Of a stretch of DNA of 64,000 bases, positions 44,136 to 51,954 are shown piece after piece. The stretch's first letter is position 1. Every line of letters begins with the position of its first letter. The stretch covers positions 62,001-126,000 of the forward strand of contig NZ_FOMW01000002.1 in assembly GCF_900112755.1 (NCBI RefSeq), read 5' to 3'. Origin of the DNA: Sulfitobacter brevis. GTDB taxonomy: Bacteria > Pseudomonadota > Alphaproteobacteria > Rhodobacterales > Rhodobacteraceae. Under the pieces are notes generated by a model that did no database searches, was not told the DNA's origin, and worked only from the letters and a program-made list of their open reading frames with translations. Both the position numbers and the translations under genes were made by a program.

Positions 44136-44161
44136 CCGTGGGGTGCATATGCACCCCACGG
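44136..44161. repeat. Perfect 26-bp palindrome
   Basis: Thirteen-base arms reading CCGTGGGGTGCAT mirror perfectly about the centre between 44148 and 44149. Part of the origin-like block next to the replication genes. Confidence 0.9.
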
Positions 44162-44283
44162 AAACAAAATGTGACAGTTGAGGGGAAAATGATCTGTGTA
44201 GGCTGTGTAGGCGAACAACAAACTATTCAGGTTTATGAAAAAAATACCTAAGAAAGTTGTATGTTAGCCTACACAGCCTACAC
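44136..44283. other. Putative replication origin of the island
   Basis: This 150-bp block directly after the helicase gene holds the 26-bp palindrome, then a perfect inverted repeat of 17 bp: GTGTAGGCTGTGTAGGC at 44196-44212 and its complement at 44267-44283. Each arm contains two direct copies of GTGTAGGC, i.e. four iteron-like units. The 54 bp between the arms are A+T-rich. Iterons, a strong dyad and an A+T-rich segment next to a P4-type primase-helicase are the usual ingredients of a replication origin; use as an origin is inference. Confidence 0.55.
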
Positions 44284-44291
44284 GGCCCTGA

Positions 44292-45887
44292 TCAGGCCTT
44301 GAGGGTAACCCCCGTCCACCGCATCCCTTCGCTAGTCCTCCCCTGGCGCATCCCGTCCTTCTTCAAGAGTTCGCCCTTGAATACCGGTTGCGTCAGCGAC
44401 TTCACGCCATGTTCTATGCACCAGTATCTGTATGCGTTGTACAAATCCTGTGCGCCGACAGTCCCGGAGGGGCCAATGCCGCAACAATCCTCCAGGAACT
44501 GAGCCAACAAATCAGAACTCTTTATGTAGGCATCGACGGCGTCTTTCACGGGTTTCGGAATTCTGAGCTTCCGGTCACAGAGATAGTCTTGCACGCCAGC
44601 CAGAAGAACATTCAGAATACCGGTACGTTCTTCCCATAGTCTGAAGGGCAACATCGGATCCCGCGCCTCTGGTGGAATGATATTGGTGAAGGGCACCACA
44701 ATAGTGCGTGCTGCCAGCGCTTCGTCGGCCCCGTTGATGACTGGTAGCGCGTTTGTCACGAAAACCGGCACCACCGTGGGCGTAAACTCAAACTCAGATT
44801 GATAGAGGCGGCGTGCCGTGATTGCATCTCCACCAACCAACTGCTTCACCAATGGAGCATCCATAACTTGCCCTATACCAAACTCGCTGGAAACGGCCAT
44901 CCGGATGCCCTTTAGCCTTGCAATATCCCCCCTGACTTGTCCGCTACGGGCTTGCAGGAACGTGGCGGGTTCAACGTTGGCACAGTAGTCACCCAAAACT
45001 CGCTGGATGATGTTGACTACCGTCGACTTCCCGTTCGCGCCTTTTCCGTAAAAGATGCTATAGACCCTCTGGTCCGCTTGGCCGGTTGCAACGTAGCCGA
45101 AGAACCGCATGACGAATGCACCAAGTTCAGGTTCTAGGGCTTCAGCTAAGAGCTTATCAAATAAAGGTGCTGTTGCCTCTGGATCATAGGTGACGTCAGC
45201 AATTTTGGTCAGGTAGTCCTCAGCACGATGTTCGCGAAAAACAATCTTCCCGGTGGCAAATTCAATGGTTCCATTGCGCAGGTTAAGGAGGCCCGACTTG
45301 GCGTCGAACACGGTTTCCTCAACCAAAAGCGCTGGATCACTTGTCGCCAAGGTAATTAGGTTGTTGATCTTCGGTGCTTTAAGGTAGGCTGAGATGGCCT
45401 TCACCCGGTCAGAATCCGCAGCCAAGCCTCTCAACTTCATTCCTTCGTAAAGTGCCGCAACAAAAGTTTTAACACGTTCTTGTACATGTTTTCCGCCAGT
45501 ATCACTCTTCCATTGGCCCAGGCTGTATCGCATCCAGCCAGCGCCAGCGCAAAAGCGGAACTCATCGCGAAGCTCTTCCGCCAATGCCTTGGACAGGTGC
45601 ACGTCATCTATAAGGTCTATTGGGTTCGCCTCATATTTAGCGACACTTCGCGCAATACCTCTGACCTCATTTTCGGGAAGCGGATTGCCCGATGTCTGAT
45701 TGATCGTAAGCAAAACGCGCGAAAGGCCCTCTTCGTCTAACCCTGAAATCCGCCGAACAGAACCAGCCATGCGGGTCAGATCGTTATTGCGACGGCCCTC
45801 TCTCATGAAGTGGTCGCTGGAGACGACGTTCGATTTCTCGGAAACGAGGTCGAGAAGGAAGTTTGGGAATAGTGCAATTTTAGTCAT
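44292..45887 (-). CDS. P4-type (D5-like) replicative helicase/primase C-terminal protein
   Basis: A 531-residue SF3 helicase of the phage P4 alpha / poxvirus D5 type. An N-terminal segment (about 20-90, LTRMAGSVRRISGLDEEGLSRVLL) matches the PriCT primase-linker; a D5_N-like region follows (AEDYLTKIADVTYDPEA), then Walker A FYGKGANGKSTVVNII (281-289), Walker B around AVSSEFG, and sensor region VPVFVTNALPVI. A winged helix ends the protein (QDLYNAYRYWCIEHGV). It begins inside the 3' end of the PrimPol gene (8-nt overlap), so polymerase and helicase are separate but coupled proteins. Confidence 0.88.
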   Translation of the reverse strand: MTKIALFPNFLLDLVSEKSNVVSSDHFMREGRRNNDLTRMAGSVRRISGLDEEGLSRVLLTINQTSGNPLPENEVRGIARSVAKYEANPIDLIDDVHLSKALAEELRDEFRFCAGAGWMRYSLGQWKSDTGGKHVQERVKTFVAALYEGMKLRGLAADSDRVKAISAYLKAPKINNLITLATSDPALLVEETVFDAKSGLLNLRNGTIEFATGKIVFREHRAEDYLTKIADVTYDPEATAPLFDKLLAEALEPELGAFVMRFFGYVATGQADQRVYSIFYGKGANGKSTVVNIIQRVLGDYCANVEPATFLQARSGQVRGDIARLKGIRMAVSSEFGIGQVMDAPLVKQLVGGDAITARRLYQSEFEFTPTVVPVFVTNALPVINGADEALAARTIVVPFTNIIPPEARDPMLPFRLWEERTGILNVLLAGVQDYLCDRKLRIPKPVKDAVDAYIKSSDLLAQFLEDCCGIGPSGTVGAQDLYNAYRYWCIEHGVKSLTQPVFKGELLKKDGMRQGRTSEGMRWTGVTLKA

Positions 45888-46392
45888 TTTGATGCTCCAC
45901 GGAGTAGCGGTTTCCTGAGATGTGAAGGGAGGGGGGCGCGATCACGTATCCACCGTCACTGCGGATATCGAGGCCTTCGCCCAAGCGACCAACGCTGTTT
46001 TTTACGACGGTTTCATTTGCCGCAAAGTAATAGTGCAGTCCGCCACTCCCTGTACGGACAGTGTAAGTTTTGGGTAAGGCGCGATATTCTCTCTCTAAAC
46101 GCGCAAGAGTGATCCTGCCGTCTTTGGTCTCTGAGACATCAACATCCAGTACTATGAGGCGCGATGGGCCCATAGCGATGCCAATGTTTGCCCAAGGCCA
46201 CTGCGTCCACCACGCTCTAATCTGAGTCGGGTCCGTCGTGGCAGCCCCCTGCCAGCCCATAGTGATTGGATGTTTGCCGGGGCTGCTGCAATCTGGTTTG
46301 TTGCAGGTGCAGGATCCTTCCAATACCGAATGCGTCGGGAAGACAAAATGTCCTTTAAAGGCATGGTCCAATGCGGCTTCAAGCATGTTCAT
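45880..46392 (-). CDS. PrimPol-type bifunctional primase/polymerase domain protein
   Basis: A 170-residue prim-pol domain protein, starting MNMLEAALDHAFKGHFVFP. It shows the small-residue/zinc-like CTCNKPDCSSPGKHPI, the catalytic-type acidic pair VLDVDVSE (DxD), and TGSGGLHYYF with the conserved His. The family makes primers or fills in DNA for mobile elements. GGGAGGT sits four bases before the ATG at 46392, which selects this start over one 19 codons upstream. It is often fused to the P4-type helicase; here the two are separate ORFs overlapping by 8 nt. Confidence 0.87.
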   Translation of the reverse strand: MNMLEAALDHAFKGHFVFPTHSVLEGSCTCNKPDCSSPGKHPITMGWQGAATTDPTQIRAWWTQWPWANIGIAMGPSRLIVLDVDVSETKDGRITLARLEREYRALPKTYTVRTGSGGLHYYFAANETVVKNSVGRLGEGLDIRSDGGYVIAPPSLHISGNRYSVEHQND

Positions 46393-46600
46393 AGCGACCT
46401 CCCTCAAAGGTCTTGGAAGGGCTCGTTTCATTGGCGCGAAGCCAGTCATGAACCGAGACGAGGCGGTAGAGCACCTTGCGACCTACTCTGATGCGTGCGG
46501 GACCTTTTCGCACACTGTGCCACCGGGCGAGTGTCCGCTCTGACACCCCAATCAAGCGGGCAGTGTCTTCAGCTGTCAAAAAATCGGGTAAGTCTGTCAT
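46379..46600 (-). CDS. AlpA/MerR-like HTH protein (probable excisionase or regulator)
   Basis: A 73-residue helix-turn-helix protein: FLTAEDTARLIGVSERTLARWHSVRKGPARIRVGRKVLYRLVSVHDWL, typical of AlpA-type excisionases and regulators of satellite prophages. GGAAG seven to eight bases upstream favours the second of two in-frame ATGs. Its 3' end overlaps the PrimPol start by 14 nt, so HTH, PrimPol and helicase form one operon, a usual order in P4-like and related elements. Confidence 0.82.
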   Translation of the reverse strand: MTDLPDFLTAEDTARLIGVSERTLARWHSVRKGPARIRVGRKVLYRLVSVHDWLRANETSPSKTFEGGRYEHA

Positions 46601-46974
46601 TGTCATTCTTCCAGTTGTGTTGCGATGACTGAGAAGTGTGGGAACTGGCTTTGAATTTCAAATGCACTGATGCGTCAGAAAGAACCGTTCCGATGCAGAA
46701 AATTCTTATGGGCGACTTGTAGGCGCAGAGAGTACTTTCAGTACGTCAAAACTTATGCCCATCCGTGAGGATGCAGTTTTGACCTCAAATGGTTGTCCTC
46801 TCGCCCGCCTGCTGGACCAGTCCGATCACCAAAAATCCTTTGGGAGGCGAAATCGTCGGGCCTGCAGCGCGACCAGGCGCATCACTCTGCGAACTGCCCT
46901 AGGCAAACCTATGGACCGAAAAACGGAACTTCGGCGCTCGACGCCGATTTTTGAACTGACGAAAGGAAAACATC
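46601..46974. other. Regulatory gap between the replication operon and the rightward genes
   Basis: About 370 bases. The left part should hold the promoter of the HTH-PrimPol-helicase operon. The dyad GTACT-TTC-AGTAC lies at 46731-46743, and a terminator-like hairpin sits at 46931-46952. I find no convincing gene. Confidence 0.45.
46931..46952 (+). terminator. Terminator-like hairpin just before a gene
   Basis: TCGGCG-CTCGA-CGCCGA followed by TTTTT, 22 nt upstream of the ATG at 46975. It could end an upstream transcript or act as an attenuator for the following genes. Confidence 0.6.
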
Positions 46975-47298
46975 ATGAATGCCCCTACCCCTGCCGACTT
47001 TGCGCGCGAGGTGGCGGCCCGGTTTGGACCAGAGCCAGACCCAGCCAACCCATTCTTCAAACCCGCCGAGGTCGCTGTGCACAGGTTGTTGATTCAGGCA
47101 GTTGTTGAGGTCTTCGGACCGCATGATCCATTTGCCCAATTTTCCAAAGCATACGAGAAGGCCTACTGCCTGGCCTTTCCCGCCCACTATTCAGACGACA
47201 AAGCCGATGCCCTTGAGGCCTGCCTCGACGACATGCGCGCGACATGGCAAATCATAGAGCAGGACGTCTGGCAGATCATCGAGAGCATGCGGACCTAG
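46975..47298 (+). CDS. Small island protein of unknown function
   Basis: A 107-residue acidic, helical protein (MNAPTPADFAREVAARFGPE; C-terminus DMRATWQIIEQDVWQIIESM). GAAAGGA nine bases before the ATG is a good ribosome site. No family recognised. It precedes the excisionase-like and integrase genes on the same strand and may be transcribed with them. Confidence 0.6.
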   Translation: MNAPTPADFAREVAARFGPEPDPANPFFKPAEVAVHRLLIQAVVEVFGPHDPFAQFSKAYEKAYCLAFPAHYSDDKADALEACLDDMRATWQIIEQDVWQIIESMRT

Positions 47299-47441
47299 AC
47301 GGGAACCCCGAACCAAGCGGGGCGCGGAAAATCGTTTCAAATCTGTTAGACTAACGTCTGCGAGGGCTCGCATTGTCGGGGGTGCTGGATCACATATCAA
47401 GTGATCTCATCCACCGGGCCGAAACACCCCTAAGAGGCACC

Positions 47442-47642
47442 ATGGCAGCCGCACGTGAATTCGCACCCAGATTGATGCCAGCCGTTCAGGCCGCCCATTA
47501 TATTGGGGTATCTGAGAGCATGTTGCGGGGGCTGACAATTCCAAGAAAAGAGCTTGGTGGGAAGAGGGTCTACGACAAAGCCGACCTTGACGCTTTTGCC
47601 GATGCCCTGCCCTATGAACAAGGGACTGTTGCGGGATGGTAG
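47442..47642 (+). CDS. Small HTH (excisionase-like) protein preceding the integrase
   Basis: A 66-residue HTH protein: RLMPAVQAAHYIGVSESMLRGLTIPRKELGGKRVYDKADLDAFADAL, the pattern of helix-turn-helix proteins often found just upstream of tyrosine integrases. AGAGG before the ATG at 47442 supports this start, though a frame start at 47373 is possible. It overlaps the integrase start by 7 nt, so the two are coupled. A role in excision or in controlling int is inferred from position. Confidence 0.75.
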   Translation: MAAAREFAPRLMPAVQAAHYIGVSESMLRGLTIPRKELGGKRVYDKADLDAFADALPYEQGTVAGW

Positions 47643-48739
47643 ATATGAAGGTTGAATATCCGGGCCTCATTGCAGCTAAGATGCCCAGCGGGAACACTCG
47701 CTATCTTGTACGAGTGGCTGGTGATCCGAATAAAAGGATCACTCTTAAGGTTTCGCCAGGGCATGCCCTGTTCCATGATGCATATGCCGCCGCAAGATGC
47801 GGTGAGAAATATGAGATCACCAATACCCAAGTGATTTTGCAAGGATCTGTGAGCTGGCTCACAAACCTCTACATTAGCCATCTAGAGGCAATGGTAAAAG
47901 CCGGGCAGTCGTCACCACTCACGTTGAAGCAGCGCGAACCATTTGCGGCAGAGCTAAGTAAATTCACCAGCCAAAGTCCAAATTCTCGCGGCAAACAGTT
48001 TGCTGGGCTGCCCGCGCTCATTCCAGCGCCGGAAATTCAGCGTTATCTAGACAGCCTTGCCGCCACCCCTGGGAAGCGCAAGAATGTGCTGAAATTCCTC
48101 AAAGCGATGTACAAATGGGGCAAAGCACGCGGATATGTGTCGCGTAACCCTGTTGCTGATATAACAGCTGACTATCGGAGCGCGGGTGGTGCAACACCAT
48201 GGTCATTAGAAGATTTGGAGAAGTACCGTGAGGTCCATAAGCCCGGCACGATGGCGCATCTTGCACTAACACTATTCATGTTCACAGCGTGCCGGATCGG
48301 CGATGCTTATTGGCTAGGTCCTAAACAGGAAAAGCGGATAGACGGTGTCCTCCACATTAGCTGGCAGCCCCGAAAAGCTGGATCGTCGCCCGTTTCTGTG
48401 CCGGTTTTGCCACCATTAGAGCGGGCCATTAGATCAGGCGTAGTACTGTCCCCTGATGCCTATCTTTTGACAGCCCATGGAAAGCCATTTCGTTCACCAG
48501 AGGGGCTGCGTAATAGGTTCAAGGCTTGGTGTATCGAGGCCGACCTCGGACACTTATCCTCGCACGGAATTCGCAAAGCCGCTGGCAGGCTCCTGTCGCA
48601 CCATGGAGCCACACAATATCAAATCATGGCGATTCATGGCCACGCCAGCTCGAGCTCTTCTCAGGTCTACACAGCTGATGTAGAGCGTGCGCTATTGGCA
48701 GCTTCCGGCATGGGTCTTTTAGCGGACATGGACTGGTGA
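47636..48739 (+). CDS. int: Tyrosine recombinase / island integrase
   Basis: A 367-residue site-specific tyrosine recombinase. A SAM-like core-binding domain (about 75-180) precedes the catalytic domain with Arg220 (TACRIGDAYWL), HGIRKA (His310, Arg313), HGHAS (His336) and nucleophile Tyr345 in SSSSQVYTADV. All catalytic residues are present. The gene ends 75 bp from the right attachment repeat and points towards it. This is the enzyme expected to insert the element into the tRNA(CAU) gene. Confidence 0.93.
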   Translation: MVDMKVEYPGLIAAKMPSGNTRYLVRVAGDPNKRITLKVSPGHALFHDAYAAARCGEKYEITNTQVILQGSVSWLTNLYISHLEAMVKAGQSSPLTLKQREPFAAELSKFTSQSPNSRGKQFAGLPALIPAPEIQRYLDSLAATPGKRKNVLKFLKAMYKWGKARGYVSRNPVADITADYRSAGGATPWSLEDLEKYREVHKPGTMAHLALTLFMFTACRIGDAYWLGPKQEKRIDGVLHISWQPRKAGSSPVSVPVLPPLERAIRSGVVLSPDAYLLTAHGKPFRSPEGLRNRFKAWCIEADLGHLSSHGIRKAAGRLLSHHGATQYQIMAIHGHASSSSSQVYTADVERALLAASGMGLLADMDW

Positions 48740-48740
48740 T

Positions 48741-48770
48741 GTGTCACACGATCAATTCTGCGTGTGACGC
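48741..48770. repeat. Inverted repeat next to the right attachment site
   Basis: GTGTCACACG (48741-48750) and CGTGTGACGC (48761-48770) form a 10-bp stem with one wobble. The left arm contains the GTGTCACAC motif found twice near the left attachment site, suggesting integrase or excisionase arm sites; it may also end int transcription. Confidence 0.6.
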
Positions 48771-48814
48771 ACCCCATGTAAGGGCTTGATATTAATTATA
48801 TATTTCTACCGACC

Positions 48815-48839
48815 CAAGTCCTGCCGGGCCTACCATACC
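48815..48839 (+). repeat. Right attachment-site repeat (tRNA 3' fragment)
   Basis: 25 bp identical to 20593-20617, the 3' part of the tRNA(CAU) including CCA. It has no tRNA body and so marks the end of the island, not a second tRNA. Confidence 0.92.
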
Positions 48840-49197
48840 CAATCACTCCGCCTTCCCCCAAATAGGCGCTGCCGACCCCCGCGGGGCAAAAGTTGGCTCG
48901 GTTCAATCTACTAAACCAATCTACCATAGAAAATCACGGAAAACTTACGGCTGCTCCTGTGCAGGATTTAAGCACGATCCACTATCTTAACCACTATCCG
49001 CTCACCTTTCGATTTCGGATAGTGCGATCCACCTCCGACCGAGGTTGTTAGTATTTTCGCAAGCTGTCCGCGTTAAAGATGTGGTCGATTGCTAAATCAG
49101 CACTAGCTGGTGTGACCTAGAAGAAATTGTGTGTTTTGTTGAGCTACTCTGCTGAGTTCTCCAACGCGATTTCGCGTGCTTAACTGGAGAACAGAAT
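48840..49197. other. Intergenic region right of the island
   Basis: About 360 bases of resumed host sequence with no supported gene. It should contain the promoter of the molybdenum hydroxylase operon. Nothing else stands out; the terminal part (49150-49197) is the short leader of that operon. Confidence 0.4.
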
Positions 49198-49683
49198 ATG
49201 GTGAATTTTACGCTCAACGCGCAGGCTGTTGAGATTGATGTCGCAGAGGATACCCCGCTGCTTTGGGTCTTGCGAGACAAGCTGGGGCTGACGGGTACAA
49301 AATTCGGCTGCGGAATCGCGCAATGCGGCGCCTGCACCGTGCATGTTGACGGACAAGCGCGCCGGTCTTGTGTGACCCCTGTTTCTTCGCTCGAAGGTTC
49401 GGACGTAACAACTATTGAAGGGTTGGCCGCTTCCGCTGGTCTGGATGAGGGTGCGCTCCACCCCGTGCAATCCGCATGGATTGAGGCGCAGGCCCCACAA
49501 TGCGGCTATTGCCAGTCTGGCCAGATCATGCAGGCGGCAGCGTTGCTCTCGGAGAGCCCCGAGCCGACAGATGAAGAGATTAACGCAGGCATGGCTGGCA
49601 ATCTGTGCCGCTGTATGGCCTATGTCCGAATTCGCAAAGCCATAAAAATCGCTGCTGCGTCCCAGTCCGAAGGGACCAAGTAA
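49198..49683 (+). CDS. iorA: 2Fe-2S subunit of a molybdenum hydroxylase (isoquinoline 1-oxidoreductase alpha type)
   Basis: A 161-residue subunit with a plant-type ferredoxin 2Fe-2S site ([22 protein letters not shown]) and a second, helical-domain 2Fe-2S site (CGYCQSGQ and CRC). It passes electrons from the molybdenum site. It has no signal peptide and would be exported bound to the Tat-targeted large subunit. Its stop overlaps the next start (TAATG). The substrate of the complex is unknown; the symbol reflects the best-known member. Confidence 0.88.
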   Translation: MVNFTLNAQAVEIDVAEDTPLLWVLRDKLGLTGTKFGCGIAQCGACTVHVDGQARRSCVTPVSSLEGSDVTTIEGLAASAGLDEGALHPVQSAWIEAQAPQCGYCQSGQIMQAAALLSESPEPTDEEINAGMAGNLCRCMAYVRIRKAIKIAAASQSEGTK

Positions 49684-51953
49684 TGACCAAACATACAGAT
49701 ATTTCGATGACGCGTCGCTGGTTCCTCGCCGTTGCAGGCGCTGGCGTGACCTCTGGCTTGTTGAGCGGCCCGGCTTCGGCGCTTGCGCCTGTTGGGCAGA
49801 CGCTGGGCGAAGGCTATGAGCCGACAGTTTGGTACGCCATCGCTGGTGACGGTAAGATCACCATGCACATCCATATGGCCGAGATGGGCCAGCACGTTGG
49901 CACCGCTCTTTCACGGATTATTGCCGAGGAGCTTGAAGCCGATTGGGACGATGTGGAGTTCGTCCATGTCGATACCGATCCGAAGTGGGGCTATATGGTC
50001 ACCGGCGGTTCATGGTCGGTCAATCACAATTACTTTGCCTTCAGCCGCGCAGGTGCCGCAGGCCGCATGGCCCTGATCGACGCTGGCGCGCGTGAGATGG
50101 GCGTGCCAGCAGAGGAATGCTCAGCTCGTAACAGCAAGATCATCCACGGCGACCAGTCTATCAGCTATGGTGACTTGGTGGCGCGCGGTGCCGTTGACCG
50201 TCAGTTTACCGCTGAAGAGCTCGAAGCCATCACGCTGAAGCCCGCGTCCGAGCGGCGCTTGCTAAACCGCGACACCACGGCCCGCGATGTGCCTGAAAAG
50301 GTCAATGGCAGTGCGATCTATGGCATCGACCGTACCGTCGAAGGCATGGTCTATGCCCGTCCGGTCATGCCGCCGGTGCGGTTTGGCAGCAAGGTCGCCA
50401 GCTGGGACGATTCCGCCGCGAAAGAGATCGACGGCTATATTCAGACGGTCGAAATCAATGACCCCACCAACACCATCCAAGGATGGATGGTAGTGGTCGC
50501 CGACAGCTGGACTGCCGCTTCAAACGCTGTTGAGGCGCTTGAGGTAACATGGGAAGGTGGCTCCGGGCTGCAAACCGGTGAAGCCGAGCTGATGGCAGAA
50601 GGCGCGCGGCTGGTGAATGACGACGCAGCCGGATCGCTGTTCGTACTTGAAGGTGAGCCTGACGCGATCCTGAGCGAAGCCGAAACGGTGCATGAAGGCG
50701 AATACCGGACCCACACCGTGTTGCATATGCAGCTAGAGCCCGGCAACGCGCTGGTCTGGCAAGATGGCGATACATGGCGGGTGCACGCGGGTAATCAGTG
50801 GCAATCGCTGACCTTGCCGCTTGTCGCCGAAGCGCTGGAAATTGACCCATCGAACCTCGTGTTCGAGACCTCTTATCTTGGCGGCGGGTTTGGCCGCCGG
50901 CTCTTCTGTGACTTCGTCATTCCTGCCGCATTGACTGCCAAGGCAATTGGCCGCCCGGTCAAAATGGTGATGTCGCGCAGCGATGACAGCCAGTTGGATT
51001 GTCCGCGCTCACCCACGGTTCAGCGTGTGCGCTCGGTCACTGGCGAAGATGGCGCACTTCGGGTCTATGACCACGCCTGCGCGTCTGGTTGGTCGACCGT
51101 GCCAATCGCTCCGGGTTTTCTGGGGGACGGCATTCAGGGTGGCAAGGTTGATCCATTCTCGATCAGCGGCGCCGATCACTGGTACGGGGCGGAAACCATG
51201 CGGGTCCGCACTGTACAAAACGAATTGGTGCACGACACATTCCTGCCGGGCAATCTGCGGTCGGTCGCGCCGGGCTTTACGCTTTGGGCGGTCGAAACCC
51301 ATATCGATGAAGTTGCGAACGCACTGGGTCAGGACCCCGCCGCCTACCGCTTGTCGTTGCTCGACGCCGAGGGACGCAACGCAGGTTCCGCACCAAACGC
51401 CGTTGGTGGGGCCGAACGGATGCGTGAAGTTCTAAAGCGTGTTATCGAGAAATCCGGCTGGGCAAATCGTGGTGATCTTCCCGAGGGCACCGGCATGGGC
51501 ATCTCGGTGACTGCAGGTCAAGAACGCAGCATGCCAACATGGATTGCCACTGTCGCGCAGGTCCGTGTTGATCGTGATAATGGCGAGGTGAAACTCGAAA
51601 AACTTTGGGCCAGCATCGACGCGGGCACCTTAGCGCATCCTGACGGAGCGCTCGCACAAGCGGAAGGCGCGCTTTTGTGGGGCGCATCGATTGCAATCCA
51701 CGAGGGTACGGAGATCGAAAACGGCCTGCCGCGCGATCAAAACCTCGATACCTATACGCCGATGCGCATGCATCAGGTGCCTGAACTGGATATCGACTTC
51801 GTGACCAACGATCACACGCCTGTCGGCCTCGGCGAGCCCGGGGTAATCGGGGTTGCACCTGCAATTGGTAACGCGATTTTCCATGCCACGGGGGCCCGTT
51901 TGCGGACCATCCCAATTCGTCCACAAGACATCCTCAAAGCATTGGAGGCCTGA
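49683..51953 (+). CDS. iorB: Molybdopterin-binding subunit of a periplasmic molybdenum hydroxylase
   Basis: A 756-residue large subunit. The N-terminus carries a Tat signal (MTRRWFLAVAGAGVTSGLL, ending ASALA). Mo-cofactor segments include GGGFGRRLFCDFV, MQLEPGNALVW-like IHMAEMGQHVGTAL, and VGLGEPGVIGVAPAIGNA with the catalytic Glu near residue 720. It matches the single-chain IorB type rather than xanthine dehydrogenase proper. No FAD subunit is encoded; the cytochrome gene two bases downstream is the probable electron acceptor. Oxidises an aldehyde or N-heterocycle in the periplasm; the exact substrate is not known. Confidence 0.88.
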   Translation: MTKHTDISMTRRWFLAVAGAGVTSGLLSGPASALAPVGQTLGEGYEPTVWYAIAGDGKITMHIHMAEMGQHVGTALSRIIAEELEADWDDVEFVHVDTDPKWGYMVTGGSWSVNHNYFAFSRAGAAGRMALIDAGAREMGVPAEECSARNSKIIHGDQSISYGDLVARGAVDRQFTAEELEAITLKPASERRLLNRDTTARDVPEKVNGSAIYGIDRTVEGMVYARPVMPPVRFGSKVASWDDSAAKEIDGYIQTVEINDPTNTIQGWMVVVADSWTAASNAVEALEVTWEGGSGLQTGEAELMAEGARLVNDDAAGSLFVLEGEPDAILSEAETVHEGEYRTHTVLHMQLEPGNALVWQDGDTWRVHAGNQWQSLTLPLVAEALEIDPSNLVFETSYLGGGFGRRLFCDFVIPAALTAKAIGRPVKMVMSRSDDSQLDCPRSPTVQRVRSVTGEDGALRVYDHACASGWSTVPIAPGFLGDGIQGGKVDPFSISGADHWYGAETMRVRTVQNELVHDTFLPGNLRSVAPGFTLWAVETHIDEVANALGQDPAAYRLSLLDAEGRNAGSAPNAVGGAERMREVLKRVIEKSGWANRGDLPEGTGMGISVTAGQERSMPTWIATVAQVRVDRDNGEVKLEKLWASIDAGTLAHPDGALAQAEGALLWGASIAIHEGTEIENGLPRDQNLDTYTPMRMHQVPELDIDFVTNDHTPVGLGEPGVIGVAPAIGNAIFHATGARLRTIPIRPQDILKALEA

Positions 51954-51954
51954 G

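Larger units (their letters stand above)
20593..48839. mobile_element. Integrated genomic island (about 28.2 kb) in the tRNA(CAU) 3' end
   Basis: Bounded by identical 25-bp direct repeats, one forming the tRNA 3' end and one 75 bp beyond a tyrosine integrase gene that points at it. Inside are excisionase-like HTH genes, PrimPol and P4-type helicase genes, an origin-like repeat block, a type I restriction system, ArdC, an Mre11/Rad50-like pair, a Slam locus and IS relics; host-type genes resume on both sides. No relaxase, type IV secretion or phage morphogenesis genes are visible. The ends are seen directly; mobility today is inference. Confidence 0.9.

Noticed and set aside
48815..48839. Possible second tRNA near the integrase
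   Set aside because: Only the last 21 nt of the tRNA plus 4 nt are present; it is the attachment-site copy.
20593..48839. Conjugative element (ICE) or full prophage
   Set aside because: No relaxase, coupling protein, type IV secretion, terminase, portal or capsid gene is visible inside the ends.
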